64,000 nt of DNA from NCBI RefSeq assembly GCF_014197035.1, contig NZ_JACIEU010000012.1:62001-126000 (forward strand), given 5' to 3'. The position numbers and the translations under genes were made by a program. This DNA comes from Sphingobium scionense. Lineage in GTDB: Bacteria > Pseudomonadota > Alphaproteobacteria > Sphingomonadales > Sphingomonadaceae. The notes under the pieces were generated by a model, which worked only from the letters and a program-made list of their open reading frames with translations, did no database searches and had not been told where the DNA came from. Below, in pieces: positions 49,822-58,826 of this stretch. The first letter of the stretch is position 1. Each line of letters begins with the position of its first letter.

Positions 49822-50924
49822 GCGGCCACTTTCGATGTTTCATCCATGTTAAGCGGAATTTCGATGATGACCGAAAAACCGCTTTGCGTGGAACGCGTTT
49901 CGAACCTCTGTCGTTCCCCGAAGGCCTGAATTAACCGGTCCCGGATGTTCGGCAGGCCGACGCCCGTCCCCTCGCTGACGGGAATGTGTGGCTTCATCGC
50001 ACCGTCGTTCAATCCCGGCCCGCTGTCCGATACGACGATCCGGACATTTTCACCGGCAGGTTGCGCCATGACAGAGATTTCGGCGCCTTCCTCCTTGGGC
50101 GTCACCGCATATTTGATCGCATTTTCCACCAATGGCTGCAGCAGCAGCGACGGCAACCGGGCATGGGCCACCGCCGGGTCGATGTCGAACACCGGCCGCA
50201 GCCGATCCTCGAACCGCATCTTCTCGATCTCCAGATAGAGTTTCAGCGTCTCGACCTCCTGCTCCAGCGTCACTTGGGCGGTCGGCTCGTTGATGAGCGT
50301 GTAGCGCAGGAAGGAGGACAGCCGCGACAGCATCGCATTGGCGCGTGTCGTTTCCTTGAGCAGCACCAGCGTCGATATGGAGTTGAGCGTATTGAACAGG
50401 AAATGCGGATTGAGCTGATAGCGCAGCATGGCGAGTTGCGCGCTCGACGCCTGATTCTCCAGATGCAGCAGCTGGTCCGCCTGCTCCTCCACCGTCAGGT
50501 AGAAATTGATCGCATAATAGAGCGCCGACCAGGCGCCGAGCAGCGTCATCGACAGATAGAAGGCGCCCAGGAACAGTTGCAGCCCAGCCGTGTCGCTGCC
50601 CTTGTTCTGGGTCGAAAAGACCCAGGCATCGATGAAGGCGACCATCGCGGCAGCCGCGACCACGGTGACGATCGATGCGCCCCAGGTGAGGATCGGCCGC
50701 TGTTTCTGCAGGAATCGGAAGGCCACTGCGATCAGCAGGGTCGCCGAATAGCCGGTAACGGTGGAGATCAGCACCGGGATCAGGCTGGACAGCGGCTGAC
50801 CATTGGCGATGGTGGACGACCCGCGCAGCAGGAAGGCCCCGGCCCAGCCAAGCGACTGGAGGTTCCAGAAGGCGCGATTCTTGTCCGCGAAAAAGGGTTT
50901 GGGCTGAAGGGGATGGACTGACAT
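49818..50924 (-). CDS. LytS-like sensor histidine kinase
   Basis: 368 residues from the ATG at 50924 (a longer start at 50954 lacks a good ribosome site). Four hydrophobic segments (about residues 25-40, 48-70, 82-102, 116-142) with no large sensor domain, then the His_kinase box LNPHFLFNTLNSISTLVLL (His174) and an ATPase domain with LVENAIKYAV and GTGVGLPNIRDRL. It pairs with the LytTR regulator. The signal may be membrane state or a small ligand. Confidence 0.85.
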   Translation of the reverse strand: MSVHPLQPKPFFADKNRAFWNLQSLGWAGAFLLRGSSTIANGQPLSSLIPVLISTVTGYSATLLIAVAFRFLQKQRPILTWGASIVTVVAAAAMVAFIDAWVFSTQNKGSDTAGLQLFLGAFYLSMTLLGAWSALYYAINFYLTVEEQADQLLHLENQASSAQLAMLRYQLNPHFLFNTLNSISTLVLLKETTRANAMLSRLSSFLRYTLINEPTAQVTLEQEVETLKLYLEIEKMRFEDRLRPVFDIDPAVAHARLPSLLLQPLVENAIKYAVTPKEEGAEISVMAQPAGENVRIVVSDSGPGLNDGAMKPHIPVSEGTGVGLPNIRDRLIQAFGERQRFETRSTQSGFSVIIEIPLNMDETSKVAA

Positions 50925-50987
50925 TGCCGCCAACCTAGGCGATTTCAGCGCCATGGTGAAGTCGTCCCGTCGGTTCAGATCCGATCG

Positions 50988-51470
50988 TCAGGCCGCCACG
51001 GCCGGCTCTTGCGTCATCGGCGTGACCTCGTCACGACACAGCCAGACCAGATCGCTCAACTCCAGCGTGCGGCCGTCATGCGCCAGCACCGCGATCGGCC
51101 GGATCGGCTGACCATCGCGCTTGTCTGCCAGCACCTGACAGAAAGGCGGCGCACAGCCCCATTTTTCGCCCCACTGGCGCAGCGCGATCATCGCCGGGGC
51201 AAGCTCCTGGCCCTTTTCGGTCAGCCGATATTCGACCTTGCGCCGGTCGCACTGCATCGGCTGGCGCAGCATGATGCCGTTTTCGACCAGCCGCGACAGC
51301 CGGTTCGCCAGGATGTTGCGGGCGATGCCCAACGTCGACTGGAACTCCTCGAAATGGCGGATGCCCGACAGGGCGCCACGCAGGATCAGGAAGGACCAGC
51401 GCTCACCCATCGCCTCCAGCGCGGCGGGAAGGGCACATTGTTCCAGATCCTGGGCAAGATTATGTTTCAT
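50988..51470 (-). CDS. HxlR-family transcriptional regulator
   Basis: 160 residues from the ATG at 51470. The HxlR winged helix is full: CALPAALEAMGERWSFLILRGALSGIRHFEEFQSTLGIARNILANRLSRLVENGIML with the Cys near the N-terminus that can act as redox or aldehyde switch, followed by YRLTEKGQELAPAMIALRQWGEKW. A C-terminal extension (about residues 105-160) of unknown function follows. It is divergent from the RelA/SpoT gene. Targets unknown. Confidence 0.85.
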   Translation of the reverse strand: MKHNLAQDLEQCALPAALEAMGERWSFLILRGALSGIRHFEEFQSTLGIARNILANRLSRLVENGIMLRQPMQCDRRKVEYRLTEKGQELAPAMIALRQWGEKWGCAPPFCQVLADKRDGQPIRPIAVLAHDGRTLELSDLVWLCRDEVTPMTQEPAVAA

Positions 51471-51591
51471 GATGCCACACCAATAGCGCAAAGCGGCAAT
51501 CGTTGCAAAAGTTGCACAAACGGAACCCAAATATCACAAAACGGGATTTTTTGGTTGCGCAGCAAGGCACTTCCCACACAATCGGGAAACG

Positions 51592-53697
51592 ATGCTACGC
51601 CAATATGAACTTGTCGAACGGGTAAAACGCTACGATCCGGATGCGGATGAAGCGATGATCAACCGCGCCTATGTCTTTTCTGTCCAGAAGCATGGCAGCC
51701 AGAAGCGCGCCAGCGGCGACCCCTATTTCAGCCATCCGATCGAGGTCGCCGGTATCCTGACCGACTTCTATCTGGACGACCAGACGATCGTGACCGCGCT
51801 GCTGCACGACACGATCGAGGATACGCTGGTCACCTATGACGAGATCGAGGAAGCGTTCGGCAAGGATGTCGCCCGCATGGTCGACGGCGTGACCAAGCTC
51901 TCCAAGATCGAAGCGATGTCCGAAAATGAGCGGGCGGCGGAGAATCTGCGCAAATTCCTGCTCGCCATGTCGGACGATATCCGCGTGCTGCTGGTGAAGC
52001 TGGCCGACCGGCTGCACAATATGCGCACGCTGCACTTCATCAAGAATGAGCAGAAGCGCCGGCGCATCGCCAAGGAGACGATGGACATCTATGCCCCGCT
52101 CGCGGAGCGGATCGGCATGTATGACTTCATGCGCGAGATGCAGCTGCTGGCCTTCCGGGTGCTGGAACCCGAAGCCTATGACAGCATCACCAAGCGGCTG
52201 GAGCAGCTGAAGGAAGGCGGCCATGACAAGGTCGACCGGATCGGCGCGGAACTGCAATTGCTGCTGGGCGGCCATAACCTGTCCGTCACCGTGTCGGGGC
52301 GCGAGAAGCACCCCTATTCCATCTGGAAGAAGATGCAGGAACGGCACATCAGCTTCGAACAGCTGACCGACGTCATGGCCTTCCGCGTCATCACCGAGAC
52401 GACCGAGGATTGCTATCGCGCGCTGGGCGTCATCCACCAGACCTTCAAGATGGTGCCGGGCCGGTTCAAGGATTATATCTCCACCCCCAAGCGCAACGGC
52501 TATCGCTCGCTGCACACCACGGTCATCCATCAGGAAAATGCCCGTATCGAGGTGCAGTTACGCAGCCGCGACATGCATAATGACGCCGAACTCGGCCTCG
52601 CCGCGCACTGGGCCTACAAGCAGAAGGGCGACGCCACCGACCAGAATGCCGCCTGGCTGCGCGACCTGGTCGAAATCCTGGAACAGAGCCAGGATGCGGA
52701 CGAGCTGCTCGAACATACCCGCATGGCGATGTATCAGGATCGCATCTTCGCTTTCTCACCCAAGGGCGAGCTGCACCAGCTGCCCAAGGGATCGACCCCG
52801 GTCGATTTCGCCTATGCCGTCCACACCTCCCTCGGCAACCAGACCGTCGGGGCGAAGGTGAATGGCCGGGTGGTGCCGCTGCGCACATCCCTCGAAAATG
52901 GCGACCAGGTCGAGATTCTCAAGTCGGCCGGGCAGGAGCCGCAGCCCGGCTGGCTGACCTTTGCCATCACCGGCAAGGCGCGTGCCGCCATCCGCCGCTT
53001 CATCCGCCAGAAGCAGCGTGGCGAGGAAGTGGCGCTGGGCGAGAAACTCTATGAGGAAATCATCGGCCGCTTCTCGCCCGAACTGGCGAGCGAGCTGGGC
53101 GACAAGGCACTCAATGCCGCGCTCAAGCGGCTCAAGCTGGAGGATCGCGCCTCGCTGATGGTGGCCATCGCCACCCATCGCCTGCTCGATTCCGAAGTGA
53201 TGGAGGCGCTGATCCCCGGCTCCACCAGCGGCCAGGAACTGGAAGACGCCCATCCGCGCCAGCATGCCCCGGTCTCGATCCGCGGCCTGACGCCGGGCAT
53301 CGCCTTCAAGCTGAGCGAATGCTGCCACCCGGTGCCCGGCGACCGCATCGTCGGCATCCGCCGCACCGGCGAGCCGATCGAGGTCCACACCATCGACTGC
53401 CGCACGCTGGAGACAGGCCAGGATGATGACTGGGTGGACCTGAGCTGGGACAGCAAGTCCAAGGGCGGCACCGCCCGATTGCAGGTCATCGTCAAGAACC
53501 AGCCCGGTGCGCTCGCCGCCGTCGCCAATGTCTTCGGCGCGACCAAGGCGAACATCCTCAACCTGCAACTGGTCAATCGCGAAGGCCCCTTCCACACCGA
53601 CATCATCGATCTGGAAGTGGCCGACGCCCAACATCTCAGCCGCATCGTCTCCGCACTCCGCGCCCTCGATACGGTGGTGCAGGCGGACCGGGTCTGA
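51592..53697 (+). CDS. rsh: Bifunctional (p)ppGpp synthetase/hydrolase (RelA/SpoT homolog)
   Basis: 701 residues, the single Rsh enzyme of alphaproteobacteria. Domains in order: HD hydrolase (HSIEV-like SHPIEVAGILTDFYLDDQTIVTALLHDTIEDT, about residues 40-190), synthetase (about 240-350: GREKHPYSIWKKMQ, RFKDYISTPKRNGYRSLHTTV), TGS (FAFSPKGELHQLPKGSTPVDFAYAVHTSLG, about 385-445), then a zinc-finger-like region and ACT (about 620-700). It makes and degrades the stringent-response alarmone. ATG at 51592. Confidence 0.95.
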   Translation: MLRQYELVERVKRYDPDADEAMINRAYVFSVQKHGSQKRASGDPYFSHPIEVAGILTDFYLDDQTIVTALLHDTIEDTLVTYDEIEEAFGKDVARMVDGVTKLSKIEAMSENERAAENLRKFLLAMSDDIRVLLVKLADRLHNMRTLHFIKNEQKRRRIAKETMDIYAPLAERIGMYDFMREMQLLAFRVLEPEAYDSITKRLEQLKEGGHDKVDRIGAELQLLLGGHNLSVTVSGREKHPYSIWKKMQERHISFEQLTDVMAFRVITETTEDCYRALGVIHQTFKMVPGRFKDYISTPKRNGYRSLHTTVIHQENARIEVQLRSRDMHNDAELGLAAHWAYKQKGDATDQNAAWLRDLVEILEQSQDADELLEHTRMAMYQDRIFAFSPKGELHQLPKGSTPVDFAYAVHTSLGNQTVGAKVNGRVVPLRTSLENGDQVEILKSAGQEPQPGWLTFAITGKARAAIRRFIRQKQRGEEVALGEKLYEEIIGRFSPELASELGDKALNAALKRLKLEDRASLMVAIATHRLLDSEVMEALIPGSTSGQELEDAHPRQHAPVSIRGLTPGIAFKLSECCHPVPGDRIVGIRRTGEPIEVHTIDCRTLETGQDDDWVDLSWDSKSKGGTARLQVIVKNQPGALAAVANVFGATKANILNLQLVNREGPFHTDIIDLEVADAQHLSRIVSALRALDTVVQADRV

Positions 53698-53703
53698 CCC
53701 TGG

Positions 53704-54230
53704 ATGAAGGCACGCATCGTCTCGCTGATCACGGCCAGCCTTTTGACGGCGTCGATGAACAGCGCGATAGCGTGCCTTCCACCACCACCGACCCTTTCCC
53801 GCCTGGAGGGAGAGAGCGACGATGCCTATGCCAGACGCCTCGAACCGTTCGAAGCCGAGCGCGTGCGCAGGGATCAGGAGGAAGTCGACCGTTTCAGCGG
53901 CAAAGAGACGCGAAGAATTGGGCCTCGGCAGATCGCGTCCTACTGGCGGAAGCCGTAGCCTTTGGCGACTCCCTGCTGAAACCGCAGGTATGGCTGCGCC
54001 CTGTTCGCTGGCTGAAGGGAACAGGAAAGCTCCAGAGTTTCCAGCTCAAGCCCATAGCCCAAGACAGCTGCGAATGGCCGGGAAATGGCGATGCGCTGCA
54101 AGGCGAGGTGGGAGAGACATTCCTAATCTTCCTGAAACCAGGCGCTCCATCGTCGAAGACCGTTCTCGACAGCATATCGGTCAACCGCATCGTGGGCGAG
54201 CGCAGCAAGGCTGCACTGGGGCAGTCCTGA
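53704..54230 (+). pseudogene. Exported protein gene broken by a one-base frameshift
   Basis: The start ATG at 53704 gives a signal peptide (LITASLLTASMNSAIACLP) and then SRLEGESDDAYARRLEPFEAERVRRDQEEVDRF, and the same frame stops at 53958. The remainder, RQRDAKNWASADRVLLAEAVAFGDSLLKPQVWLRPVRW to the stop at 54230, is in the -1 frame. Reading TTC-CAG at about 53896 instead of TTC-AGC rejoins the two into one protein of about 175 residues with normal codon use throughout. A deletion of one C in TTTCAGCGG, a sequencing error or a programmed slip at TTTC are possible. The joined product is an exported protein of no recognised family, downstream of rsh. Confidence 0.65.
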
Positions 54231-54560
54231 CGACGTCATGCGCATCCCGCCACCGCGCCAGATTCCACGTGACAGCATGACCCAAAATCTGTAAGGGCGC
54301 CAGCAGCAGACCCGTGGCTCACGCCATTGGTCTTCCGTCCGAGACAGTTGGTGAAGGGAATTTGCCCTTCTTAATCTCCAGCCTAGACGGGGAAAAGTTC
54401 TTTACCGGATGGGCCACGCGCCCGATTCGGGTCTGCCTGTTTTCCTGAAACGGAGACACGGCCAGTCGATCTCTCCCCTTCGGACTATTGCCCTGTGCGG
54501 AAACGCACGGGCTTTTGCCGTCCATCGGGTCGTCCGATGGACATGAAGTGGAGTAATGGC
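54231..54560 (+). promoter_or_regulatory. Leader of the rplJ-rplL operon
   Basis: 330 bases without a gene. A weak hairpin GAAGGG/CCCTTC (54353-54370) may end the upstream transcript. The right end is structured: CCCTGTGCG / CGCACGGG (54491-54511, one bulged T) and TCCATCGG / CCGATGGA (54521-54541), just before the ribosome site GGAG and the ATG at 54561. Autogenous L10-(L12)4 binding sites lie in such rplJ leaders in other bacteria. The precise Rfam fit was not tested. Confidence 0.5.
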
Positions 54561-55076
54561 ATGGATCGTAATCAGAAAGCTGAGGTCGTTTCCGCGCTGA
54601 ACGCAGAGCTGGCAGAAGTTGGCGTGGTCGTCGTGACCCGCAACCTCGGCATGACCGTCGCCCAGTCGACTGTCCTGCGCCAGAAGATGCGCGACGCCGG
54701 TGCGTCCTACAAGGTTACGAAGAACCGCCTCGCCCGTATCGCCCTTGACGGCACCGCCTACGGCTCGATCAGCGACCTGCTGACCGGCCCCGTCGGCCTT
54801 GCCACCTCGGCCGATCCGGTCGCAGCCGCCAAGGTTGCGGTCGAATTCGCGAAGACCAACGACAAGCTTGAGATCGTTGGCGGCGCGATGGGCGAAGTGC
54901 TGCTCGATGCGGAGGGCGTCAAGGCCCTGGCATCGATGCCGTCGCTGGATGAACTGCGTGCAAAGCTGATCGGCCTCATCGTCGCTCCGGCTACCAAGCT
55001 CGCAACCGTCACCCAGGCACCGGCAGCGCAGCTCGCGCGTGTCTTCAACGCCTATGCGGAGAAGGAAGCGGCCTGA
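54561..55076 (+). CDS. rplJ: 50S ribosomal protein L10
   Basis: 171 residues. MDRNQKAEVVSALNAELAEVGVVVVTRNLGMTV (part of the L10 start), RNLGMTVAQSTVLRQKMRDAGASYKVTKNRLA and LTGPVGLATSADPVAAAKV-type motifs identify L10; the C-terminal helix binds L7/L12 dimers. rplK and rplA do not precede it here; the gene follows a pseudogene after a structured leader. The ATG at 54561 is preceded by GGAG; longer in-frame extensions are leader sequence. rplL follows after 75 bases. Confidence 0.95.
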   Translation: MDRNQKAEVVSALNAELAEVGVVVVTRNLGMTVAQSTVLRQKMRDAGASYKVTKNRLARIALDGTAYGSISDLLTGPVGLATSADPVAAAKVAVEFAKTNDKLEIVGGAMGEVLLDAEGVKALASMPSLDELRAKLIGLIVAPATKLATVTQAPAAQLARVFNAYAEKEAA

Positions 55077-55151
55077 TTGGCCCCGACCGACTTCTTGTAA
55101 TCGTTTCAACATCATATTGCGGGGCTTCCCCCGCTTAGAAGGAAATATATC

Positions 55152-55523
55152 ATGGCAGACATCAACGCTCTGGTCGATCAGCTCTCGGCCCTCACCGTCC
55201 TCGAAGCCGCTGAGCTGTCGAAGGCTCTGGAAGAAAAGTGGGGCGTTTCGGCCGCTGCTGCCGTCGCCGTTGCCGGCCCGGCCGCTGCCGCTGCTCCGGC
55301 TGCTGAAGAGCAGACCGAATTCGACGTGATCCTGACCGGCGACGGTGGCAAGAAGATCAACGTCATCAAGGAAGTCCGCGCCATCACCGGCCTGGGCCTG
55401 ACCGAAGCCAAGGCTCTGGTCGAAGGCGCCCCGAAGGCTGTCAAGGAAGGCGCCAGCAAGGACGAAGCTGAAAAGCTGAAGAAGCAGCTGGAAGAAGCCG
55501 GCGCGACCGTCGAGCTGAAGTAA
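55152..55523 (+). CDS. rplL: 50S ribosomal protein L7/L12
   Basis: 123 residues: the N-terminal dimerisation helix ([27 protein letters not shown]), the Ala/Pro-rich flexible hinge ([19 protein letters not shown]) and the C-terminal factor-binding domain ([37 protein letters not shown]). ATG at 55152 after AGAAGGAAATA. It ends in a TTCG hairpin. Highly biased codons as expected. Confidence 0.97.
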   Translation: MADINALVDQLSALTVLEAAELSKALEEKWGVSAAAAVAVAGPAAAAAPAAEEQTEFDVILTGDGGKKINVIKEVRAITGLGLTEAKALVEGAPKAVKEGASKDEAEKLKKQLEEAGATVELK

Positions 55524-55530
55524 GCTGTTC

Positions 55531-55550
55531 GGCCTCGCTTCGGCGAGGCC
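55531..55550 (+). terminator. Hairpin after rplL
   Basis: GGCCTCGC-TTCG-GCGAGGCC (55531-55550), an 8-bp stem with a stable TTCG tetraloop, seven bases beyond the stop. No T-run follows, so its action could be termination or 3' protection. Confidence 0.6.
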
Positions 55551-55703
55551 CAGCCTTCCGGTTTCGGCCGGAGAGATATGGGGTGGTTCCTAACGGAGCC
55601 GCCCCTTTTTCTTTGCCCGATCAAGCGCCCGATCAAGCCGATTGATTTCGCCGCCAAATTTGCCTCTATTCCCGCCCACAGAATGGAATGGAGGATGCAG
55701 GCG

Positions 55704-57125
55704 ATGCAGCGGACCACTATCATCGGGCTAAGCGCCCTGTTGCTCGGCACCAGCGCCCTTGGCACGGCGCCGCTCGCCGCCCGTTCCCCCACGCCCCAGC
55801 CACAGATGGTCCAGACCGAGGCGGGAATCGTCCATGGCGCGCTCGACGCCGGGGTGGAAAGCTGGAAGGGCATTCCCTTCGCCGCGCCGCCGGTCGGCGA
55901 TCTGCGCTGGCGCATGCCCCAGCCCGTCGCCCGCTGGCAGGGCGTGCGCGAAGCCACCGCCTATCGCAACGACTGCATGCAGCTGCCCTTCCCCAGCGAT
56001 GCCGCGCCGCTCGGCACCCCGCCGGCCGAAGACTGCCTCTACGCCAATGTCTGGAAGCCTGCCGGCACCACCGCCAGGCTGCCGGTCCTGTTCTGGATCT
56101 ATGGCGGCGGCTTCGTGAATGGCGGATCGTCGCCGCCCACCTATTCGGGTGCCGCGCTGGCAAAGCAGGGGCTGATGGTGGTCAGCTTCAACTATCGGCT
56201 CGGCCGTTTCGGCACCTTCGCCCACCCCGCCCTTGCCGCCGCGAACGAGGACAAGGGCCTCGCCGGCAATTACGGCCTGATGGACCAGGTCGCGGCGCTG
56301 CAATGGGTGAAGCGCAACATCGCCCGCTTCGGCGGCGATCCCGCCAACATCACCATCATCGGCGAAAGCGCGGGCGGCATGTCGGTCCATGCGCTGCTGA
56401 CCTCGCCGCTGTCGCAGGGCCTGTTCCAGCGCGCGGTCATCATGTCGGGTGGCGACGGGCAGATGCGCGGTCCACAGGATGGCAGCGCCGCCACGATCGG
56501 CGAAGCCTTCGCCGGGACCAAGGGGATCAAGGGCAGCGACGCCGCCACGCTCAAGGCGCTGCGCGCGCTGCCCGCCGATCAGGTGATCGACGGCCTCAAC
56601 CTCGAAGGCATGTTCAAGGGCCAGCTCGGCCCCTACAGCCCGCCCTTCCCCGACGGGAAGATCGCGGTCAATCCCGCCGCCGCCTATGCGGCCGGCAATT
56701 TCGCTCATGTGCCGGTGATGGTCGGCGCGACCGGCGCCGATATTGGCGGGCCGACCGGCTTCATGGTCGGCGGCGCCCGCACCGTCGCCGCCACGCTCGC
56801 GGCGGCGAAGCTGCCGGTCTATGCCTATCGCTTCGACTATGTCGCGACCTCGGTCGGCAAGCCCGGTGCGGGCCATGCCACCGACATCCCCTATTTCTTC
56901 GACACCCAGGCGATCAAATATGGCGCCGCGACAACACCGCGCGACAATGAGATGGGCCGCACCATCAGCGCCTATATTGTCAATTTCGCGCGCAGCGGCG
57001 ATCCGAACGGCACCGGCCTGACCGCCTGGCCGCGCTATGACGCGAGCGAGGACCGGATCATGTTGTTCGACCCCGACGGCAAGGCCGCAGCGCAGAAGGA
57101 TCCGCTACCGCCGGTCACGCCCTGA
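55704..57125 (+). CDS. Type-B carboxylesterase/lipase family protein, exported
   Basis: 473 residues from the ATG at 55704, 9 bases after GGAGG; the frame is open upstream but lacks another ribosome site. Signal peptide ends near TAPLAARS. Alpha/beta hydrolase of the carboxylesterase type: WKGIPFAAPPVGDLRWR, EDCLYANVWKP, IYGGGFVNGG (oxyanion), GLMDQVAALQWVKRNIARFGGDPANITIIGESAGGMS with the nucleophile Ser in GESAGG, and the C-terminal GAGHATDIPYFF with the catalytic His region. Cys pairs common to the family are partly present. Substrate unknown. Confidence 0.85.
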   Translation: MQRTTIIGLSALLLGTSALGTAPLAARSPTPQPQMVQTEAGIVHGALDAGVESWKGIPFAAPPVGDLRWRMPQPVARWQGVREATAYRNDCMQLPFPSDAAPLGTPPAEDCLYANVWKPAGTTARLPVLFWIYGGGFVNGGSSPPTYSGAALAKQGLMVVSFNYRLGRFGTFAHPALAAANEDKGLAGNYGLMDQVAALQWVKRNIARFGGDPANITIIGESAGGMSVHALLTSPLSQGLFQRAVIMSGGDGQMRGPQDGSAATIGEAFAGTKGIKGSDAATLKALRALPADQVIDGLNLEGMFKGQLGPYSPPFPDGKIAVNPAAAYAAGNFAHVPVMVGATGADIGGPTGFMVGGARTVAATLAAAKLPVYAYRFDYVATSVGKPGAGHATDIPYFFDTQAIKYGAATTPRDNEMGRTISAYIVNFARSGDPNGTGLTAWPRYDASEDRIMLFDPDGKAAAQKDPLPPVTP

Positions 57126-57140
57126 GGGTAGATTGGCCGG

Positions 57141-58580
57141 TCAGTAGTTCCACTGCACCTGGGTGCGGATCAGATTGCCTTCCGCCCGGCCGGTGCGGCG
57201 TTCGTCGGCTTCGGCGCGCTTCATCCGGGCATAGGCGAAGGTGAATTCCAGCGCCTTCCACGGCTGCCATTCGATCCCCAGTTCGAACTCGTCGGTTTCC
57301 AGCCGCGGCGCGTTGGTGCCGGCCTTCCACCCGCCGCGATAATGCTGCCAGCGGCCATAGGGCATCAGCGCGCCGATCGTCTCGGTCGGCAGGCGATACA
57401 TCATCTGGACATAGCCGCCGCTCAAATTCTTGGTCTCGATCGACTGGCTGGCGACGTCATATTCCGGTCCCTTGCCCCAATTCCATTCGGCCTGGATGCC
57501 AAAGGGCTGGGGATAGAGAATGGCGTGAAGGCCGACGCGATCATCATCATAGGCGATCGTGCTGACGCCGCCGCTGCGCAGTTCGGGCTGCACATCGTTC
57601 ATCATCGCCGATCCGCCGATTTCCAGCACCTGCCCCTCAAAGGCACCGCCCAGCCCGTCCAGTTCGAACGGCCAGGTCGCAAAGGCGACCTTCATCAGCC
57701 CACGATTCTGCTCGGTCCGGTTGGTGCCCTGCCCGTTGAAGACACCCAGGCCAAAGGCGCCATAATTGCCGAACAGCTTCTGCCCGTCATGCCCCAGCCG
57801 GTCCCAGATCTGCTGCACCGACGTCGGCGTATAATAGCCGACAATGCCCAGATCGCGCTCGCTCGGCACCGCGCTGTTGATCGCGTCGCTGCGGTCCAGC
57901 GTCAGACGGTTGGACGAGGACTGCATATTTTCCCAGCCGAACGGCACCTTCGACTGACCGAAGCGCACACGCCAATTCTTGTCCTTGTCGAGGAAGACAT
58001 CGGCATAGGCATCGCGCAACTGGACGAAGCCCTCGCGCCGCTCGCTGCCCGCCTGGTTGTTCACCGCCGACGCGAAATCGGACTGGAGATAGAGCGACAC
58101 CCGGTCCGACACATCGCCCTGCAGCACCAGCCGCGCCCGGCGCAGCGAGAAGCTGCCGCGATCGGAAATCGAACTGTCATGGACCGAGCGGAGCCGCGAC
58201 TGGCCGGCCGGCGCCGTGTCGTCGCCCGACAGGAAGGCATTGTAGCGCATCTGGGTATAGCCGCGCAGCGACAACTTCTCATACCAGGCCTTGGACTTGG
58301 GCGGGGTCGCCGACGCCGGAACGGCGGCCGGCGCGACCGGCGCGGCAGCAAGGGCAACGGGCGCCGCAGGCGCCGCAGCGGATTCAACGACAGGCGCTGG
58401 CGCGGGCGCCGCCGGCTGCGCGCCCTTGTTGGCGGCCAGTGCGGCGGTCAGCGCCTGCACCTGCGCCTTGAGTTCGTCGATCTGGCGCTGCAAGGCCGCA
58501 TTATCCTGCGCCTGTGCCGGCGTGGATAGCATCAGCGTCGCCAGCGCGGTGCCGGCGGCCAGTCGCAATCGGAGCGTCAT
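57141..58580 (-). CDS. Porin, phosphate-selective (OprO/OprP) type
   Basis: 479 residues. Signal peptide to about residue 24 (STPAQAQ). An N-terminal coiled-coil (DNAALQRQIDELKAQVQALTAALAANKG) and an Ala/Pro linker (about 55-92) precede a beta-barrel: WYEKLSLRGYTQMRYNAF, SFSLRRARLVLQGDVSDRVSLYLQSDF, RVRFGQSKVPFGWEN and a C-terminal strand ending QVQWNY. Length and the FSLRRARL / PFGWEN pattern fit OprO/OprP-like proteins (PF07396). The substrate is not certain; phosphate or other anions is the family rule. The upstream region has two palindromic repeats (58710-58809). Confidence 0.8.
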   Translation of the reverse strand: MTLRLRLAAGTALATLMLSTPAQAQDNAALQRQIDELKAQVQALTAALAANKGAQPAAPAPAPVVESAAAPAAPVALAAAPVAPAAVPASATPPKSKAWYEKLSLRGYTQMRYNAFLSGDDTAPAGQSRLRSVHDSSISDRGSFSLRRARLVLQGDVSDRVSLYLQSDFASAVNNQAGSERREGFVQLRDAYADVFLDKDKNWRVRFGQSKVPFGWENMQSSSNRLTLDRSDAINSAVPSERDLGIVGYYTPTSVQQIWDRLGHDGQKLFGNYGAFGLGVFNGQGTNRTEQNRGLMKVAFATWPFELDGLGGAFEGQVLEIGGSAMMNDVQPELRSGGVSTIAYDDDRVGLHAILYPQPFGIQAEWNWGKGPEYDVASQSIETKNLSGGYVQMMYRLPTETIGALMPYGRWQHYRGGWKAGTNAPRLETDEFELGIEWQPWKALEFTFAYARMKRAEADERRTGRAEGNLIRTQVQWNY

Positions 58581-58709
58581 TCCTGTTCATTCCCCTGTTT
58601 CGGGGACGCCAGTATGAATTTTATGTTACATCGCAGCGTCTTTCAGATGTCGGTTTTGTGACATCGACAAAAGCGCCGATCGCGGTTGGCGGCGGCGCCC
58701 CATCGGGCT

Positions 58710-58809
58710 GGAGCAGATTTCGATCCGGCTGTGCCGGATCGGCTGCTCCATATTTTTGATTTCCCGCGTTTTCCGAGTCATCAGGTGATTCCACCTGATT
58801 GGAAAACGC
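58710..58809. repeat. Two nested hairpin repeats upstream of the porin
   Basis: First: GGAGCAG (58710-58716) / CTGCTCC (58743-58749) with inner CGATCCGGC (58721-58729) / GCCGGATCG (58733-58741). Second: GCGTTTTCC (58766-58774) / GGAAAACGC (58801-58809) with inner TCAGGTG (58781-58787) / CACCTGA (58792-58798). They lie between the divergent porin and peptide-binding-protein genes. The plus strand has ATATTTTT after the first, but no plus-strand gene ends here, so these look like dispersed structural repeats. Confidence 0.65.
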
Positions 58810-58826
58810 TTTAAGCCCGTTCCTGC

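Noticed and set aside
58710..58758. Terminator of the porin gene
   Set aside because: The hairpin is upstream, not downstream, of the minus-strand porin; the T-run is on the wrong strand.
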